From Nocardia jejuensis NBRC 103114 (GTDB lineage: Bacteria; Actinomycetota; Actinomycetes; Mycobacteriales; Mycobacteriaceae), in NCBI RefSeq assembly GCF_001613145.1, contig NZ_BDBU01000025.1:148041-212040 (forward strand): a DNA stretch of 64,000 bases, in the 5' to 3' direction. Of this stretch, positions 18,295 to 27,477 are shown piece by piece. Both the position numbers and the translations under genes were made by a program. How positions within the stretch are numbered: position 1 is the first letter of the stretch; every line of letters begins with the position of its first letter. The notes beneath the pieces were generated by a model that was not told where the DNA came from, ran no database searches, and saw nothing but the letters and a program-made list of their open reading frames with translations.

Positions 18295-18558
18295 ATGGGC
18301 ATCATCGTCATGATCATCATCGGCCTCATCGCGGGTGCGATCGCCCGCCTCCTGGTCCCAGGCAAAGAAGACTTCGGCTGGCTCATGACGATCGTCCTGG
18401 GCATTGTCGGCGGTTACGTCGGCGGCACCCTCGGCAGCCTCGTCTTCGCCCCCCACAAATTCGACCTGCGTCCCCCGGTCGAACACTCCTTCCTCGGCGC
18501 GATCGTCGGCGCGGTGATCATCCTGGTGATCTACAAGTTCGTCCGCGCCCGCGTCTGA
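18295..18558 (+). CDS. GlsB/YeaQ/YmgE-family small stress membrane protein
   Basis: 87 aa with three hydrophobic segments. It opens with MGIIVMIIIGLIAGAIARLLVPGKEDFGW, the signature of the transglycosylase-associated (YeaQ/YmgE) family, and includes GIVGGYVGGTLG. These proteins are induced by stress in many bacteria; biochemical function is unknown. ATG 18295 follows AAGGAG by 7 nt. A hairpin follows the stop. Confidence 0.9.
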   Translation: MGIIVMIIIGLIAGAIARLLVPGKEDFGWLMTIVLGIVGGYVGGTLGSLVFAPHKFDLRPPVEHSFLGAIVGAVIILVIYKFVRARV

Positions 18559-18570
18559 CCCGAACCGGCG

Positions 18571-18603
18571 ACTCCGCGACCGCGCTCGACCCGGTCGCGG
18601 AGT
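18571..18603 (+). terminator. Terminator after the GlsB/YeaQ gene
   Basis: Perfect 11-bp stem (actccgcgacc / ggtcgcggagt) with an 11-nt loop, 12 bp after the stop codon. It is followed by only a weak T-stretch. Confidence 0.6.
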
Positions 18604-18706
18604 TCTCGTGCGCCACAACGACCCACTCGGCTGCGGATCGCGGACAGGTCCGGGCACACTGTGTGTTTCGAGGTGTGCGGCGGCATCGTGGTCTGCGCTG
18701 AGCACC

Positions 18707-21388
18707 TCAGTTCGGGCGGTTGCGCCCGGCATTGCGGGCGGTGCCGCGGTGCGCCCGCACCGTCGCCGGGTCCTCCGGCCAGGCGTGCTTCGGATAGCGA
18801 CCCCGCAGGTCCGCACGGACCTGCGGCCAACCGGTGCGCCAGAAGGATTCGAGGTCGGCGGTGACCGCTACCGGGCGCTGGGCGGGCGAGAGCAGGTGTA
18901 GCAGGATCGGGACGCGGCCGTCGGCCAGACGCGGGGCTTCGGCCCAGCCGAACACCTCCTGTACCTTGACCGCGAGCACCGGCGGATCTGCCGAGTAGTC
19001 GATGCGCGGGCTGCTGCCCGAGGGCACCGGAAGGCGTTCGGGCGCAAGCTCATCCAGGCGAACGGCCTCGGGCCAGGGCAGCAGGCGGCGCAGCGCCGTG
19101 CCGGCGTCGATGCGTTCGAGATCGGCGCGGCGGCGGGCCTTCGCGAGTTCGGGGGCGAGCCAAGAGTCGAGATCGGCCAGCAGCGACTCGTCATCCACGG
19201 CCGGCCAGGGCGCGCCCACCGTGCGATGCAGGAAGCCCAGCCGGTGCCGCAGAGCGCTCGCGTCCGCATCCCACCGCAGCACACCGAGACCGGTCGAGGT
19301 CAGGCCGCGCCGCACGGCCGCCTCGACCAATTGCCGGCTCGGTTCACGAATCTTCTTCTCCGACAGCACGATCGCGCCCAGCCGCTCGACCCGCCGCGCC
19401 ACCACCTCGCCATCGACCCAATCGACCTCGTCGAGAACCGCCACCAGATTCGGCGCGGCCTGCCGGGCAAGCCGCTCATCGGCCACCGCGGCCAGTCGAA
19501 TGATCCCGTCGGACCGCCCCGGATCCCGCGTGGCCACCGCCACCGCCAACCACTCCGCATCGCCCAGTCCGGACCCCGGCGGCAGCGTCGCCGCTGTGCC
19601 ACCGGCCATCAGATAGCTCGCCGACCCGGCCCCGCGCCGCCGCGCCAACCGCTCCGGATGCGCCAGTGCGACAACAAGAGCCGGATCGTCTGCCTTGCCT
19701 GAATGCTGCTTGCCCTCCGACAGCCGCTCCGCGATTCCGGGAGCTCGCGCGGACTTCCGGTCCCGCTCGGCAGACTCCCGACTCGGCGTCTCACCCACTT
19801 CCGCGAACCCACCACCCGGCATCCCGGTCGAGTCGCTGGTCTCGTTCGGTGTCGAATCATCGTGCGGCTCAACCGATACTGTCGATGCCGAGCCGATTGC
19901 CGCCGGGGTCGCGGAGCGGCTCGACGTCTCGTTCAGTTGCCGAGTCAGGCGCTCGACCTCCCGCCGCCAGCGGTCCGGACGCTCCCGCCGCAGCGTGCGC
20001 AGTCCGGCGACGAGATCGACTCCGGGAGTCAGGGTGTCGTCATCGAGCAGCGTGACCACCTCCGCGGCGGCCCGCGCGCCGACCTCGGCCGCACCGTCGA
20101 GCAGGGCGCGTGCGAGTCGAGGATGCAGGCCCACCTCGGCCATTCGCCGACCGCGATCGGTCGCCGCACCGCTCGAGTCCACAGCGCCCAACGCGTGCAA
20201 CACTTCTCGCCCGGCCGCCAGTCCGCCGACCGGCGGTGCGTCCCACCAGGCGAGGCCGGAGCCGTCGGGTGTGCCCCAGCACGCCAGTTCCAACGCCAAT
20301 CGGGTCAGATCGGCGGTCTTGATCTCGGGTTCGGGGTAGGCGGGCAGAGTGCCGTGCTCGTACTCGGGCCAGCACCGCCACGCCCACCCCGGCGCCTCAC
20401 GCCCGGCGCGGCCCGCCCGCTGCTCCGCCACCGCAGCCGAAACCCGCACCGTCGCAAGGCCGGACAGCCCTCTGCTCCGATCGATTCGCGGCACCCGGGC
20501 CACCCCCGAATCCACCACGGCGCGCACCCCCGGCACGGTCAAACTCGACTCCGCCACGGCGGTCGAGAGGACCACCCGCCGCCGAGTTCCCTTCCGCAGC
20601 GCGGTGTCCTGCCCCGCCGCGGTGAGGCGCCCGTGCAGCGGGACCACATCCACCCCGTTCAGCCCCGACAGCAGTGCCGCGGTCCGCCGAATCTCGGCCG
20701 CCCCCGGCAGAAACACCAGCACATCGCCGTCACTCCCGGTCAAAGCCATCCGGGTGGCCCGAGCGACCTGCGCCTCCAACCGTTCCCGAGGCACCGGCGG
20801 CACATACGCCATCTCCACCGGGTATGCCCGCCCCTGAACTCTCACCACCGGCGCCGGCTGCTCCCCGCCCAGCAACGCCGAAAGCCGATCCGCCGCAACA
20901 GTTGCCGAGGTGGCGAGCACCCGCAGATCCGGCCGCAATCCCTCCCGCGCGTCCAACAGCAACGCCAACAACAGATCCGCGTCCAAGTGCCGCTCATGAC
21001 ACTCGTCGAGCATCACCACCCCCACTCCGGACAACTCCGGATCACTCTGCAACCTCCGCACCAGCAACCCGGACGTCACCACCTCCACTCGGGTCCGAGC
21101 CCCCACCCGGCGATCCCCCCGCACCGAATACCCGACGGTCTCCCCGACCCGCTCCCCCAGCAACGCCGCCATCCGCCCCGCCGCCGCCCTGGCCGCCAAC
21201 CGCCGAGGCTCCGCCACCACCACCCGCCCGCTCGCCCCCGCCGCCAGCGCCAACGGCACCAGCGTCGTCTTCCCCGTCCCCGGCGGCGCCACCAGCACCG
21301 CCGTCTCCCGCTCGTCGAGCGTCTCGACGATCCGATCGAGCACACCGCGGACCGGCAGATCAGGAAGCTCAGGCAGTTTCATCCCCAC
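18707..21388 (-). CDS. hrpB: ATP-dependent DExH-box helicase HrpB
   Basis: 893 aa. Motifs in order: Walker A APPGTGKTT (residues 34-42), DECH box (MLDECHERH), SAT, GAAEIRR, and motif VI region EQRAGRAGR. The HrpB-specific C-terminus ends in ...LRGRYPKHAWPEDP. It is an RNA-helicase-like enzyme of uncertain role. An Ser/Glu/Arg-rich insert of about 100 residues (roughly 480-585) interrupts the middle compared with the usual HrpB core. Start is GTG 21388 with GGGAG upstream; ATG 21382 is equally possible. Confidence 0.92.
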   Translation of the reverse strand: MGMKLPELPDLPVRGVLDRIVETLDERETAVLVAPPGTGKTTLVPLALAAGASGRVVVAEPRRLAARAAAGRMAALLGERVGETVGYSVRGDRRVGARTRVEVVTSGLLVRRLQSDPELSGVGVVMLDECHERHLDADLLLALLLDAREGLRPDLRVLATSATVAADRLSALLGGEQPAPVVRVQGRAYPVEMAYVPPVPRERLEAQVARATRMALTGSDGDVLVFLPGAAEIRRTAALLSGLNGVDVVPLHGRLTAAGQDTALRKGTRRRVVLSTAVAESSLTVPGVRAVVDSGVARVPRIDRSRGLSGLATVRVSAAVAEQRAGRAGREAPGWAWRCWPEYEHGTLPAYPEPEIKTADLTRLALELACWGTPDGSGLAWWDAPPVGGLAAGREVLHALGAVDSSGAATDRGRRMAEVGLHPRLARALLDGAAEVGARAAAEVVTLLDDDTLTPGVDLVAGLRTLRRERPDRWRREVERLTRQLNETSSRSATPAAIGSASTVSVEPHDDSTPNETSDSTGMPGGGFAEVGETPSRESAERDRKSARAPGIAERLSEGKQHSGKADDPALVVALAHPERLARRRGAGSASYLMAGGTAATLPPGSGLGDAEWLAVAVATRDPGRSDGIIRLAAVADERLARQAAPNLVAVLDEVDWVDGEVVARRVERLGAIVLSEKKIREPSRQLVEAAVRRGLTSTGLGVLRWDADASALRHRLGFLHRTVGAPWPAVDDESLLADLDSWLAPELAKARRRADLERIDAGTALRRLLPWPEAVRLDELAPERLPVPSGSSPRIDYSADPPVLAVKVQEVFGWAEAPRLADGRVPILLHLLSPAQRPVAVTADLESFWRTGWPQVRADLRGRYPKHAWPEDPATVRAHRGTARNAGRNRPN

Positions 21389-21623
21389 CAGTCTCCCAAC
21401 CCCACTCAGACCTCTGTCTCACAGGGCGCTAGGACGGCGCCCGGATCCCATGGATTTGCGTGCAGGTCGCGACGGTGTGGGTTGTCGCGGGCGTGGGCCT
21501 GTCATCGCTGTTCGCACGACGTGCGGTGTGGTCGAGCTGTGCGGTCGCACGAATGATGACCACGGCGGGCCACCGAGAACTCCACGTGGTCCACGGCAAT
21601 CGAACCGGGTGACAACATGCGAA

Positions 21624-21660
21624 GCCCCTGACAACCATCGCGAAAGATGTTGTCAGGGGC
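21624..21660 (-). terminator. Strong hairpin downstream of the HTH gene
   Basis: Perfect 12-bp inverted repeat gcccctgacaac / gttgtcaggggc with a 13-nt loop, 20 bp beyond the stop of the leftward HTH gene. The tail is poor in T. Confidence 0.65.
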
Positions 21661-21679
21661 CGGTTTCACGCGGGTGAGC

Positions 21680-22216
21680 TCAGTGGGCGGAGGCGCTCGC
21701 GAGTTCGGTGCCGCGCAGGATGGAGTCGGCGGTGTTCGCGGGCCATTCCAGACCGGCATCGAGCTTGGCGAGGGCGTCCGCGGCGGGATCCTCGTTCAGG
21801 CACCGCTCGATCTGGCTGACGGCGTTCGCCGAAAGTCCGCTGGTGCGAGCCACATCGGCTTGGGTCCAGCCCTTCTCCTTGCGGCGGGCCTTGATGCGAT
21901 CCGAGAGCGCCTTGAGATCGGGCTCGCCGGCCGGAGAAGTCGGCTTCGCGGCGGCCTTCGGCTCCTTCGCGGCTGCGCCCTCGGACTCCGCCACCGGCTC
22001 CTTCGGAGCAGTGGCTTTCGGCTCCTTCGCAGCGGCAGCTTTCGGCTCCTTGGCGGCGGGCTTGGTTTCCTGCGCGAGAGCCGCTCCCGACTGCGACCCA
22101 ACAGCCTTGTCCGCCTTCGAACCGCTCTCGGGCGATACCTTCCGCGCGCCCCCATCCGGAACCAGGAGCCCCTGCGTCAACATCCGCGACCGCTTCCGCC
22201 TGCCCATCTTCGCCAC
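21680..22216 (-). CDS. XRE-type HTH protein with Lys/Ala/Pro-rich tail
   Basis: About 178 aa. The C-terminal part is a helix-turn-helix of the XRE class: LSDRIKARRKEKGWTQADVARTSGLSANAVSQIER. The N-terminal 90 residues are low-complexity with repeated KEPKA units, like a histone-H1/HupB-type DNA-binding tail. GTG 22216 is preceded by GAGGAGG at 4 nt; ATG 22207 is an alternative. It is the last backbone gene before the island. Its target and role are unknown. Confidence 0.75.
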   Translation of the reverse strand: MAKMGRRKRSRMLTQGLLVPDGGARKVSPESGSKADKAVGSQSGAALAQETKPAAKEPKAAAAKEPKATAPKEPVAESEGAAAKEPKAAAKPTSPAGEPDLKALSDRIKARRKEKGWTQADVARTSGLSANAVSQIERCLNEDPAADALAKLDAGLEWPANTADSILRGTELASASAH

Positions 22217-22430
22217 AAACCCTCCTCGACTGTCGACCAACTCTCAACCGAACACGAGAAAGGTTGCCACGAGTTCACGTGAATCCCGGGCACGTCCCGT
22301 TTCTCGACGTGCCCACGTCGCGTCGGCGGTGAATCGGGATGAGGCTGCGGGCGGGACCACGAAGAGAAAGTGCCGCGTTGGCCGCTGTGAAAGGCAATGG
22401 ATTCGCATGCAATTGCGCAGCCCACGAAAA

Positions 22431-22497
22431 GCCCCCTACCTGCTGGTAGAGGGCTTCTTTATGCTCTTCCATCTGGACTCGAACCAGAAACCTGCCG
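22431..22497 (-). repeat. att copy 1: tRNA-Asn 3' fragment plus hairpin (left end of island)
   Basis: 22464-22497 matches the last 34 bp of tRNA-Asn (49958-49991) with two mismatches. The adjacent hairpin gccccctacc-tgct-ggtagagggc (22431-22454) is nearly that found downstream of the intact tRNA at 49919-49948. This marks the chromosomal edge of the island. The next 75 bp resemble the sequence after att copy 3. Confidence 0.85.
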
Positions 22498-22709
22498 TCC
22501 TTTTCAGCGCCCTGCCACGATGCGCTGGAGTCTCCGAAACTCCCCCGCTACCAACATATCTCACTGATCTCCGCTATCAGAGTTCGCGGATTCGGAGGGT
22601 GTGAGCCACTCTGGAGCGTCTCGGCCTTCCGCGGGCAGCAATGTAGAACCGCGGCCACCCCTGTCGCGGCAGATGCCACCCACCCCCACGCCATCAAGTC
22701 GGAACCTCA

Positions 22710-23870
22710 CTAGATGGCGGCTATCCCGCGACTGAATTTCGGTCGGCCCGTCGAGAAGAAGCCGGCACATTCGTGGCGCACCGAGCAGTCGTCACACTCC
22801 GCGACGTACGCGTTCTTCCAGTCCGAGATCGACTGCACCGCGAACGGCCGGATGCTGGCATCGAGGACGCACAGGGGCAGGTTGTAGATCGAAACGTTCA
22901 CTCGGGCGGAGGAGAGGGCGTCGACACCAGCCTTCAACTGTTCCTGGTAATCGACGGGATCGATCCACAGTGTGGCGTCGTTGGCGACCGCGAAGCCGGT
23001 GTTTTCCATGCCCATCAGAGCCACATGATCGACGAATGGCAGGTTACGCGCGATCCACGAGCAGGTCTCACGCAGACGCGGCGCGGTGATGGCATGCAGA
23101 ACAATACGAATCTCGACCCGTTGCCCCAGGTTCTTGAGTCGGAGCACGCCGAGAACAGTTTCGTCGAACGCGCCCGCGGCCTGAACCACATAGTCGTGAA
23201 TGTGATCCACCGCCGCATAGATCGGTATACCTGCGGAGAGCTGCGGATGCCCGATCTCGGCCCAGGCGCGCGCGACGTCGGGAACGGAGAAGGCGCGCCC
23301 ATTGGTCAACACGTGAATCGCGGTGTCCGGGAGCAGATCCCGCGACAGCTCCAGCAGCCCGATGAATCGGCGCCACTCGGTGAGTGGTTCCCCGCCGGTG
23401 AATGTCAGTGCGGGAGTCGCCGGGTCGAGCAGTGACAGTGCCTCCGCGATTTCGTCGATCAGCCAGCCGTCATCAACCTTCTTCGGCGGCTGCGAACACA
23501 TCAGGCAATAGTTGTTGCAGCGTTCGGTGACGAGGAAGAAGTTGTGTCGCGACGACCGACGGTAGAGCAGCCTCACTCGACCCGATCGCGGGTAGAAGCT
23601 CAGCACATCGCCATCGCCGACCTCGGCGAACCCCGCCGGAAGTCGGAGGTAACTCGTCGATGCGCCGTCCGGGCACGCATCACGCCCGACCGCGATCCGG
23701 AATCCATTCGCCTGCGCCGCCTTCCAGTCGCCATCATCGACGATCAGCGCGGCATCGCGATCATCAGACGGGGCACTGTTCGGGGGACGGAGCCGCACGA
23801 TCCGGTTCTCCTCGCCGAGTCCAACGTTGTCCGCCGCCGGTGATCGTCCTACAAGCAGAAGAGGTTTCAC
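22710..23870 (-). CDS. hxsC: Radical SAM maturase, HxsC-like (His-Xaa-Ser system)
   Basis: 386 aa. CNNYCLMC is the radical SAM CxxxCxxC cluster motif (near residue 120), followed by TFTGGEPL. Near the C-terminus lies CDDCSVRHEC, a Cys cluster that could bind an auxiliary Fe-S centre. The N-terminal 100 residues are a separate domain. GTG 23870 overlaps the HxsB stop as GTGA, so the two enzymes are probably made together. With HxsB, HxsD and the HxS-repeat peptide it fits the His-Xaa-Ser peptide-modification system, where paired radical SAM proteins act on the repeat peptide. The chemistry here is not shown. Confidence 0.85.
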   Translation of the reverse strand: MKPLLLVGRSPAADNVGLGEENRIVRLRPPNSAPSDDRDAALIVDDGDWKAAQANGFRIAVGRDACPDGASTSYLRLPAGFAEVGDGDVLSFYPRSGRVRLLYRRSSRHNFFLVTERCNNYCLMCSQPPKKVDDGWLIDEIAEALSLLDPATPALTFTGGEPLTEWRRFIGLLELSRDLLPDTAIHVLTNGRAFSVPDVARAWAEIGHPQLSAGIPIYAAVDHIHDYVVQAAGAFDETVLGVLRLKNLGQRVEIRIVLHAITAPRLRETCSWIARNLPFVDHVALMGMENTGFAVANDATLWIDPVDYQEQLKAGVDALSSARVNVSIYNLPLCVLDASIRPFAVQSISDWKNAYVAECDDCSVRHECAGFFSTGRPKFSRGIAAI

Positions 23871-25321
23871 GACGCCCACTCCCGAAGAACGGCGGCGTCT
23901 TCGGGTGAGTGTTCCAACAGTTCGAACAAGTGAGTGATCACGCCCTTCTGTCGCTCGCAGAACTCGGATAGCGGCTTGATTCCCAGCAGATCCCCCTGCG
24001 TCGCGTGGTGATATACAGGGTCCGCGCCGCAGTTGGGCTCGAATACGCACGTCGAACACTGTGGAGCAGTCTGGGTCAGCGAATCCGCCACCGCCGACAC
24101 CAGCGTGTCGGACAACACCAGATCTCGGTAACCATGCTCATGTACGTTGCCGAGTTCGAAGCTGCGGTCCCCCATTTCGGCGAGCATCCGCGCCTCGTCC
24201 GAGGCGAATACGGTGCCGTCATAGTTGTAGACCAGCGCACCGAGACCGATCCCCGCCGGACTTCTCAGATCGACATACCCGATGGGCTCATCGCTCAGCA
24301 TCCGGCGAAGGATCAGGGCCGAATAGAACTCGGGAAACCGGCGCCCGGACTTGTTGATCTCCAGGATGTAGCGAAGACCGCGCTTCCAGAATTCGAGCCA
24401 TTCCCGGGCATCGTACTTGTGGAACTGTTTGGTCTTGATCGCATGACCGTACGGAGACAACGGCCTCAGGAAGATGCCGTCGAGACCCTGTGCGACGTAT
24501 TCGTCGACGATCTCCTCCACACGATCCAGACTCGCTTCGGTGGTGGTCATCAACGCACCAACCCGGTCCGGGCCGAGCCGCTCTCGAATGCGCCCGATTC
24601 CGGCCACCGCGAGCTCGTAGCTGTTCTGGCCACGACGGGGCCGATTCTTGTTGTGCAGATCGCGCGGCCCGTCCAATGAGGTACTGAGCAGAACATCGTG
24701 CTCAGCGCAGAATTCGAGCACTTCGTCATCCAGGAGCGCCAGGTTCGTCGTGATCACGAACTGCAACTGCTTGCCCAGGGACATCGCACGCTTCTCAGCG
24801 GTCACGACGATCCATCTGATGAGCTCGAAGTTCAGCAGCGGCTCGCCGCCTTGAAACTCGATCTTGATCATCGGCGCCGGCGCGGACAGTGCGATGTCCA
24901 GTGCTTTGGACGCCGTGGCGATGTCCATGTCGTAGCGGACGCGGTCCTTGCTCTGACGCGACACCTGGCAGTACGGGCAGGAGTGCTCGCATCGCAGCGT
25001 GACGACGAACAGGTGCAAAGGCGTGGCGGCGCGCAAAAAGCTCAGGCGGCTACGCAGACGAAGGGCGAGAAGCTGCTGCGATGCACGCTGATCGGCCGAT
25101 GCGATGAAGAGCTTCTCGAAAGCCGTTTCATAGAGCCCGTCACCCGGGGTGAGATCGAGCGCGCACAACCGCTCCAGCTCGGTTGCTGTCATTTCCGCCA
25201 TGTCGCCAACCATGTTGCCGACGAGGAAGCGGTCTACACCTAGCCGTTCGAACCGAATGGGCAGGAGTCGCAGCCGGGACGTGTCGGGACGGAACGAGTC
25301 CGCCGAGGAGAAGCCGACCAA
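23867..25321 (-). CDS. hxsB: Radical SAM maturase, HxsB-like (His-Xaa-Ser system)
   Basis: 484 aa. The cluster motif CEHSCPYC follows LFVVTLRC, then FQGGEPLLNF, and a C-terminal SPASM-like Cys set CSTCVFEPNCGADPVYHHATQG...FC. The N-terminal residues 1-105 form a recognition-like domain. The start is TTG 25321 with GGGGGAG 6 nt upstream, in the same gap as the HxsD stop 4 bp away. The order hxsA-hxsD-hxsB-hxsC, all leftward, indicates a single transcript. Confidence 0.87.
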   Translation of the reverse strand: MVGFSSADSFRPDTSRLRLLPIRFERLGVDRFLVGNMVGDMAEMTATELERLCALDLTPGDGLYETAFEKLFIASADQRASQQLLALRLRSRLSFLRAATPLHLFVVTLRCEHSCPYCQVSRQSKDRVRYDMDIATASKALDIALSAPAPMIKIEFQGGEPLLNFELIRWIVVTAEKRAMSLGKQLQFVITTNLALLDDEVLEFCAEHDVLLSTSLDGPRDLHNKNRPRRGQNSYELAVAGIGRIRERLGPDRVGALMTTTEASLDRVEEIVDEYVAQGLDGIFLRPLSPYGHAIKTKQFHKYDAREWLEFWKRGLRYILEINKSGRRFPEFYSALILRRMLSDEPIGYVDLRSPAGIGLGALVYNYDGTVFASDEARMLAEMGDRSFELGNVHEHGYRDLVLSDTLVSAVADSLTQTAPQCSTCVFEPNCGADPVYHHATQGDLLGIKPLSEFCERQKGVITHLFELLEHSPEDAAVLREWAS

Positions 25322-25324
25322 CCG

Positions 25325-25621
25325 TCACTCCCCCTCTGCCAGCGATCCGAATGCCAACGCGACGATGACATCGCGATACCGGCCGGTCTCGCGACCGACC
25401 TTCTCGCGTAGGTTCTCGTCCGTCACGAGATTCAGGAAGTGAGTGCGCAACTCATCGCCCCTGAGCTGTGACTGCGTTGGTGAGAGGCGACAGACGTATC
25501 GCCCGTCCGCTTCGTCGATCTGGCATGCCGCCTGCCCGATCAAGCGGTAAGCGGCCTCCTGTAGCGCGTCGAGCGACTGCACCGACCTGCTGAAGTCGAC
25601 AACCAAATCAGACACTGACAT
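25325..25621 (-). CDS. hxsD: HxsD-like small protein of the His-Xaa-Ser system
   Basis: 98 aa, no signal peptide. It reads like the small HxsD component: an N-terminal beta strand (LVVDFSRSVQSLDALQEAAYRLIGQAACQI) and a helical C-terminus (EVLRTHFLNLVTDENLREKVGRE-type region, then DVIVALAFGSL). It is probably a peptide-recognition or scaffold protein for the maturases. ATG 25621 has GAGGGG upstream; a GTG lies one codon earlier. The family call rests mainly on size, sequence pattern and its place between the peptide and the maturases. Confidence 0.75.
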   Translation of the reverse strand: MSVSDLVVDFSRSVQSLDALQEAAYRLIGQAACQIDEADGRYVCRLSPTQSQLRGDELRTHFLNLVTDENLREKVGRETGRYRDVIVALAFGSLAEGE

Positions 25622-25701
25622 CACTCAATCCCCTCATAGAACACGAAAGCCACACTCGCCGAGAGCCATTGACATAGTTCGAAAGCAACCGCACTGCTCG
25701 G

Positions 25702-26280
25702 TCACTGAGGGGGCACCGCAGTCGCGTCAACCGCCGTGCACTGGTCCAATGCTCGCTGGGCAAGATCCTCAGCCTCGGTCGCAGCGAGGCCGAAGACCTC
25801 TTGCAACTCGCGCGCGATCTCATTCAGGTCGAGGCCCTCCTTTGCCCGCGTGCACGCCAGAGGGAACGGATCGGAAGCAGGCTGCGAGCTGGCCGGTGGG
25901 GTCGTGGTAGGTGGCGGAACGGCCGGTGGGGTCACAGCAGGCGGTGGGCTGTAACCCGGCCTCGGCACATTCGGTCCGCCGAGCCCCGGACTGGAAGACG
26001 CATGAGATGCATGAGACGAATGGGATGAATGAGAGGAATGAGAACCATGCTGCGCGAACAACCTGCCATCGCTGGTGCGATGCGTCGTGAAGCTCATCAA
26101 CTCGACCTCGTTCGGCAAGGCGACCCGAGGCTCCGGCCAGGCCTCCTCCTGTGCCGCCGTAACGCGAGGTTCGTCCGTTCCCGTCGAGACGGACGCCTCC
26201 GCGATTGCCTGTGCGGCTGTGGGGATCGCGAGCGCGGCGAGGGCCGCCGTCAGACTCACGATCTTCGGCGTCTCACGCAT
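25702..26280 (-). CDS. hxsA: HxsA-like precursor with six tandem His-Xaa-Ser triplets
   Basis: 192 aa. A signal peptide (hydrophobic residues 7-26, AQA cleavage) is followed by an acidic spacer and, at 78-95, HGSHSSHSSHSSHASHAS: six consecutive H-x-S units. A Pro/Thr linker (about 100-135) then leads to a helical C-terminal domain with two Cys. The tandem triplet array is the presumed target of the two radical SAM enzymes encoded next. The signal peptide predicts export, so modification would occur before or during secretion. ATG 26280 has GGGAGG at 7 nt. Confidence 0.87.
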   Translation of the reverse strand: MRETPKIVSLTAALAALAIPTAAQAIAEASVSTGTDEPRVTAAQEEAWPEPRVALPNEVELMSFTTHRTSDGRLFAQHGSHSSHSSHSSHASHASSSPGLGGPNVPRPGYSPPPAVTPPAVPPPTTTPPASSQPASDPFPLACTRAKEGLDLNEIARELQEVFGLAATEAEDLAQRALDQCTAVDATAVPPQ

Positions 26281-26952
26281 TCGTACCTCCCAGAATCGAA
26301 CCCGAGTTGACCACGGCGAACGAAATATCCGTGCGCTCCATCGTCACCCCCTCCATCACAACATCGACCTTCGAAACTTGTTGCCGCAAAGAGTATCTCG
26401 CCCGCCGCTGGACCGTTACATATCGAGTTATCACGCGCCCGCACAACGTTCCGGTGACGTCGACGACCGCACCCGTCGGGCGCAGGATGCGCCGTCACAC
26501 TGACAACGCAGACACCGATACCGCGACCGCAACAGCTACCACCAGCGCCGACACCGGTCGACCGCCGCGAGACAGGATCGAAACGCCATATCCTGCCCTG
26601 CGGCAACGGATTACCGCTCGCGATCACATTGTCGGCGGCCTCGTAGCCCCCTCATCCGCTGACGACGACTCAGCAACAGCGCCCGAGAGGTGCTCGTAGC
26701 CGCGGCTTCCCGATACCCTCTGCGGGATTCATCGAGCCAACGGGGGCATGGCGATCGGTATTGTCACCCGCGTCGTGATCTCGAAACTGTTGGAAGCGTT
26801 GACCCAAACCCGCAGGTTGATGGTTTGCTGTCACACCCCCGAGGAAGCGCGCAGGAGAGGCCGGAAGCACTACGGTCATCTCATACAGCGGCATCGTGAC
26901 CAAGATGAGGTTAGCCTGAGTAAAGACACTGTCGCCTAACAGATTTGAATAA
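26281..26952. other. Upstream region of hxsA, no clear gene
   Basis: About 670 bp. It must hold the hxs promoter. A frame at 26748-26939 (63 codons) has moderate GC3 but no recognisable motif or ribosome-binding site and may be a gene remnant. Nothing else is supported. Confidence 0.4.
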
Positions 26953-27190
26953 AGGCAGCTGAATGGCTCAATTGAGGATTTCGACCGCCCCGGCACTACC
27001 GAGCATCCCGCACTGGTTGACCAGCAACGCCAGGAGGTCCTGTCACAGTTCCCGCTCGAAGCGTGGTGGGAACTGCCGCCGCAGCGATATGCGCTGGGTT
27101 TGGGCAGCGACGGGGACGACGTACCTTTACCTCGAATACGGCCATGGTAGGGCCAGGACTCGCAGACAGCAAGTAGGCCATACTCGTAGT
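26953..27190 (+). pseudogene. Frameshifted fragment resembling the N-terminal region of McrB-type AAA restriction proteins
   Basis: A frame ending at the TAG at 27148 reads ...EHPALVDQQRQEVLSQF then PLEAWWELPPQRYALGLG. This resembles the PxxxWxxLPLERYALG segment I associate with actinobacterial McrB-like AAA proteins. A plausible continuation (YLEYGHG) is in another frame, so the gene is frameshifted and truncated. It has no start codon. It is a fossil of a former restriction gene, at low certainty. Confidence 0.35.
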
Positions 27191-27324
27191 AGTACAGCCA
27201 GCATCGGTCTCACACCGAGAGCGCCTGACGAACCCAGCCCGCGCAACCGGAAAACCGGGACGGACACGCCATTGCTCTGAATCATCATTGTGACGCCCGA
27301 TGGACGACTTGGACTACTTTCGAC

Positions 27325-27477
27325 ATGACCGGTCGCCGAAATGTTCCGCCGCGAATTTTTGGGGTTTTCTTGGTGCAGGGTCCGATCAGTGGACCGAACG
27401 AAAAAAGCCCTTTGACCATATTTACTGGTCAGGGAACTTTTCAGGCTCCCCCGTCTGGACTCGAACCAGAAACCTGC
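27325..27477 (-). repeat. att copy 2 with right-end module (segments A/B junction)
   Basis: 27446-27477 copies the tRNA-Asn 3' end with one mismatch. The low-coordinate side (27325-27445), including a hairpin built on tttgaccata / tggtcaggg, aligns with 43069-43186 at roughly three-quarters identity by eye. A short frame running across it into the tRNA copy is an artefact. Confidence 0.8.

Noticed and set aside
25984..26050. The repeated codons of the HxS tract as a simple low-complexity artefact
   Set aside because: Kept as real because it sits in a signal-bearing protein beside two radical SAM genes and an HxsD-like gene.
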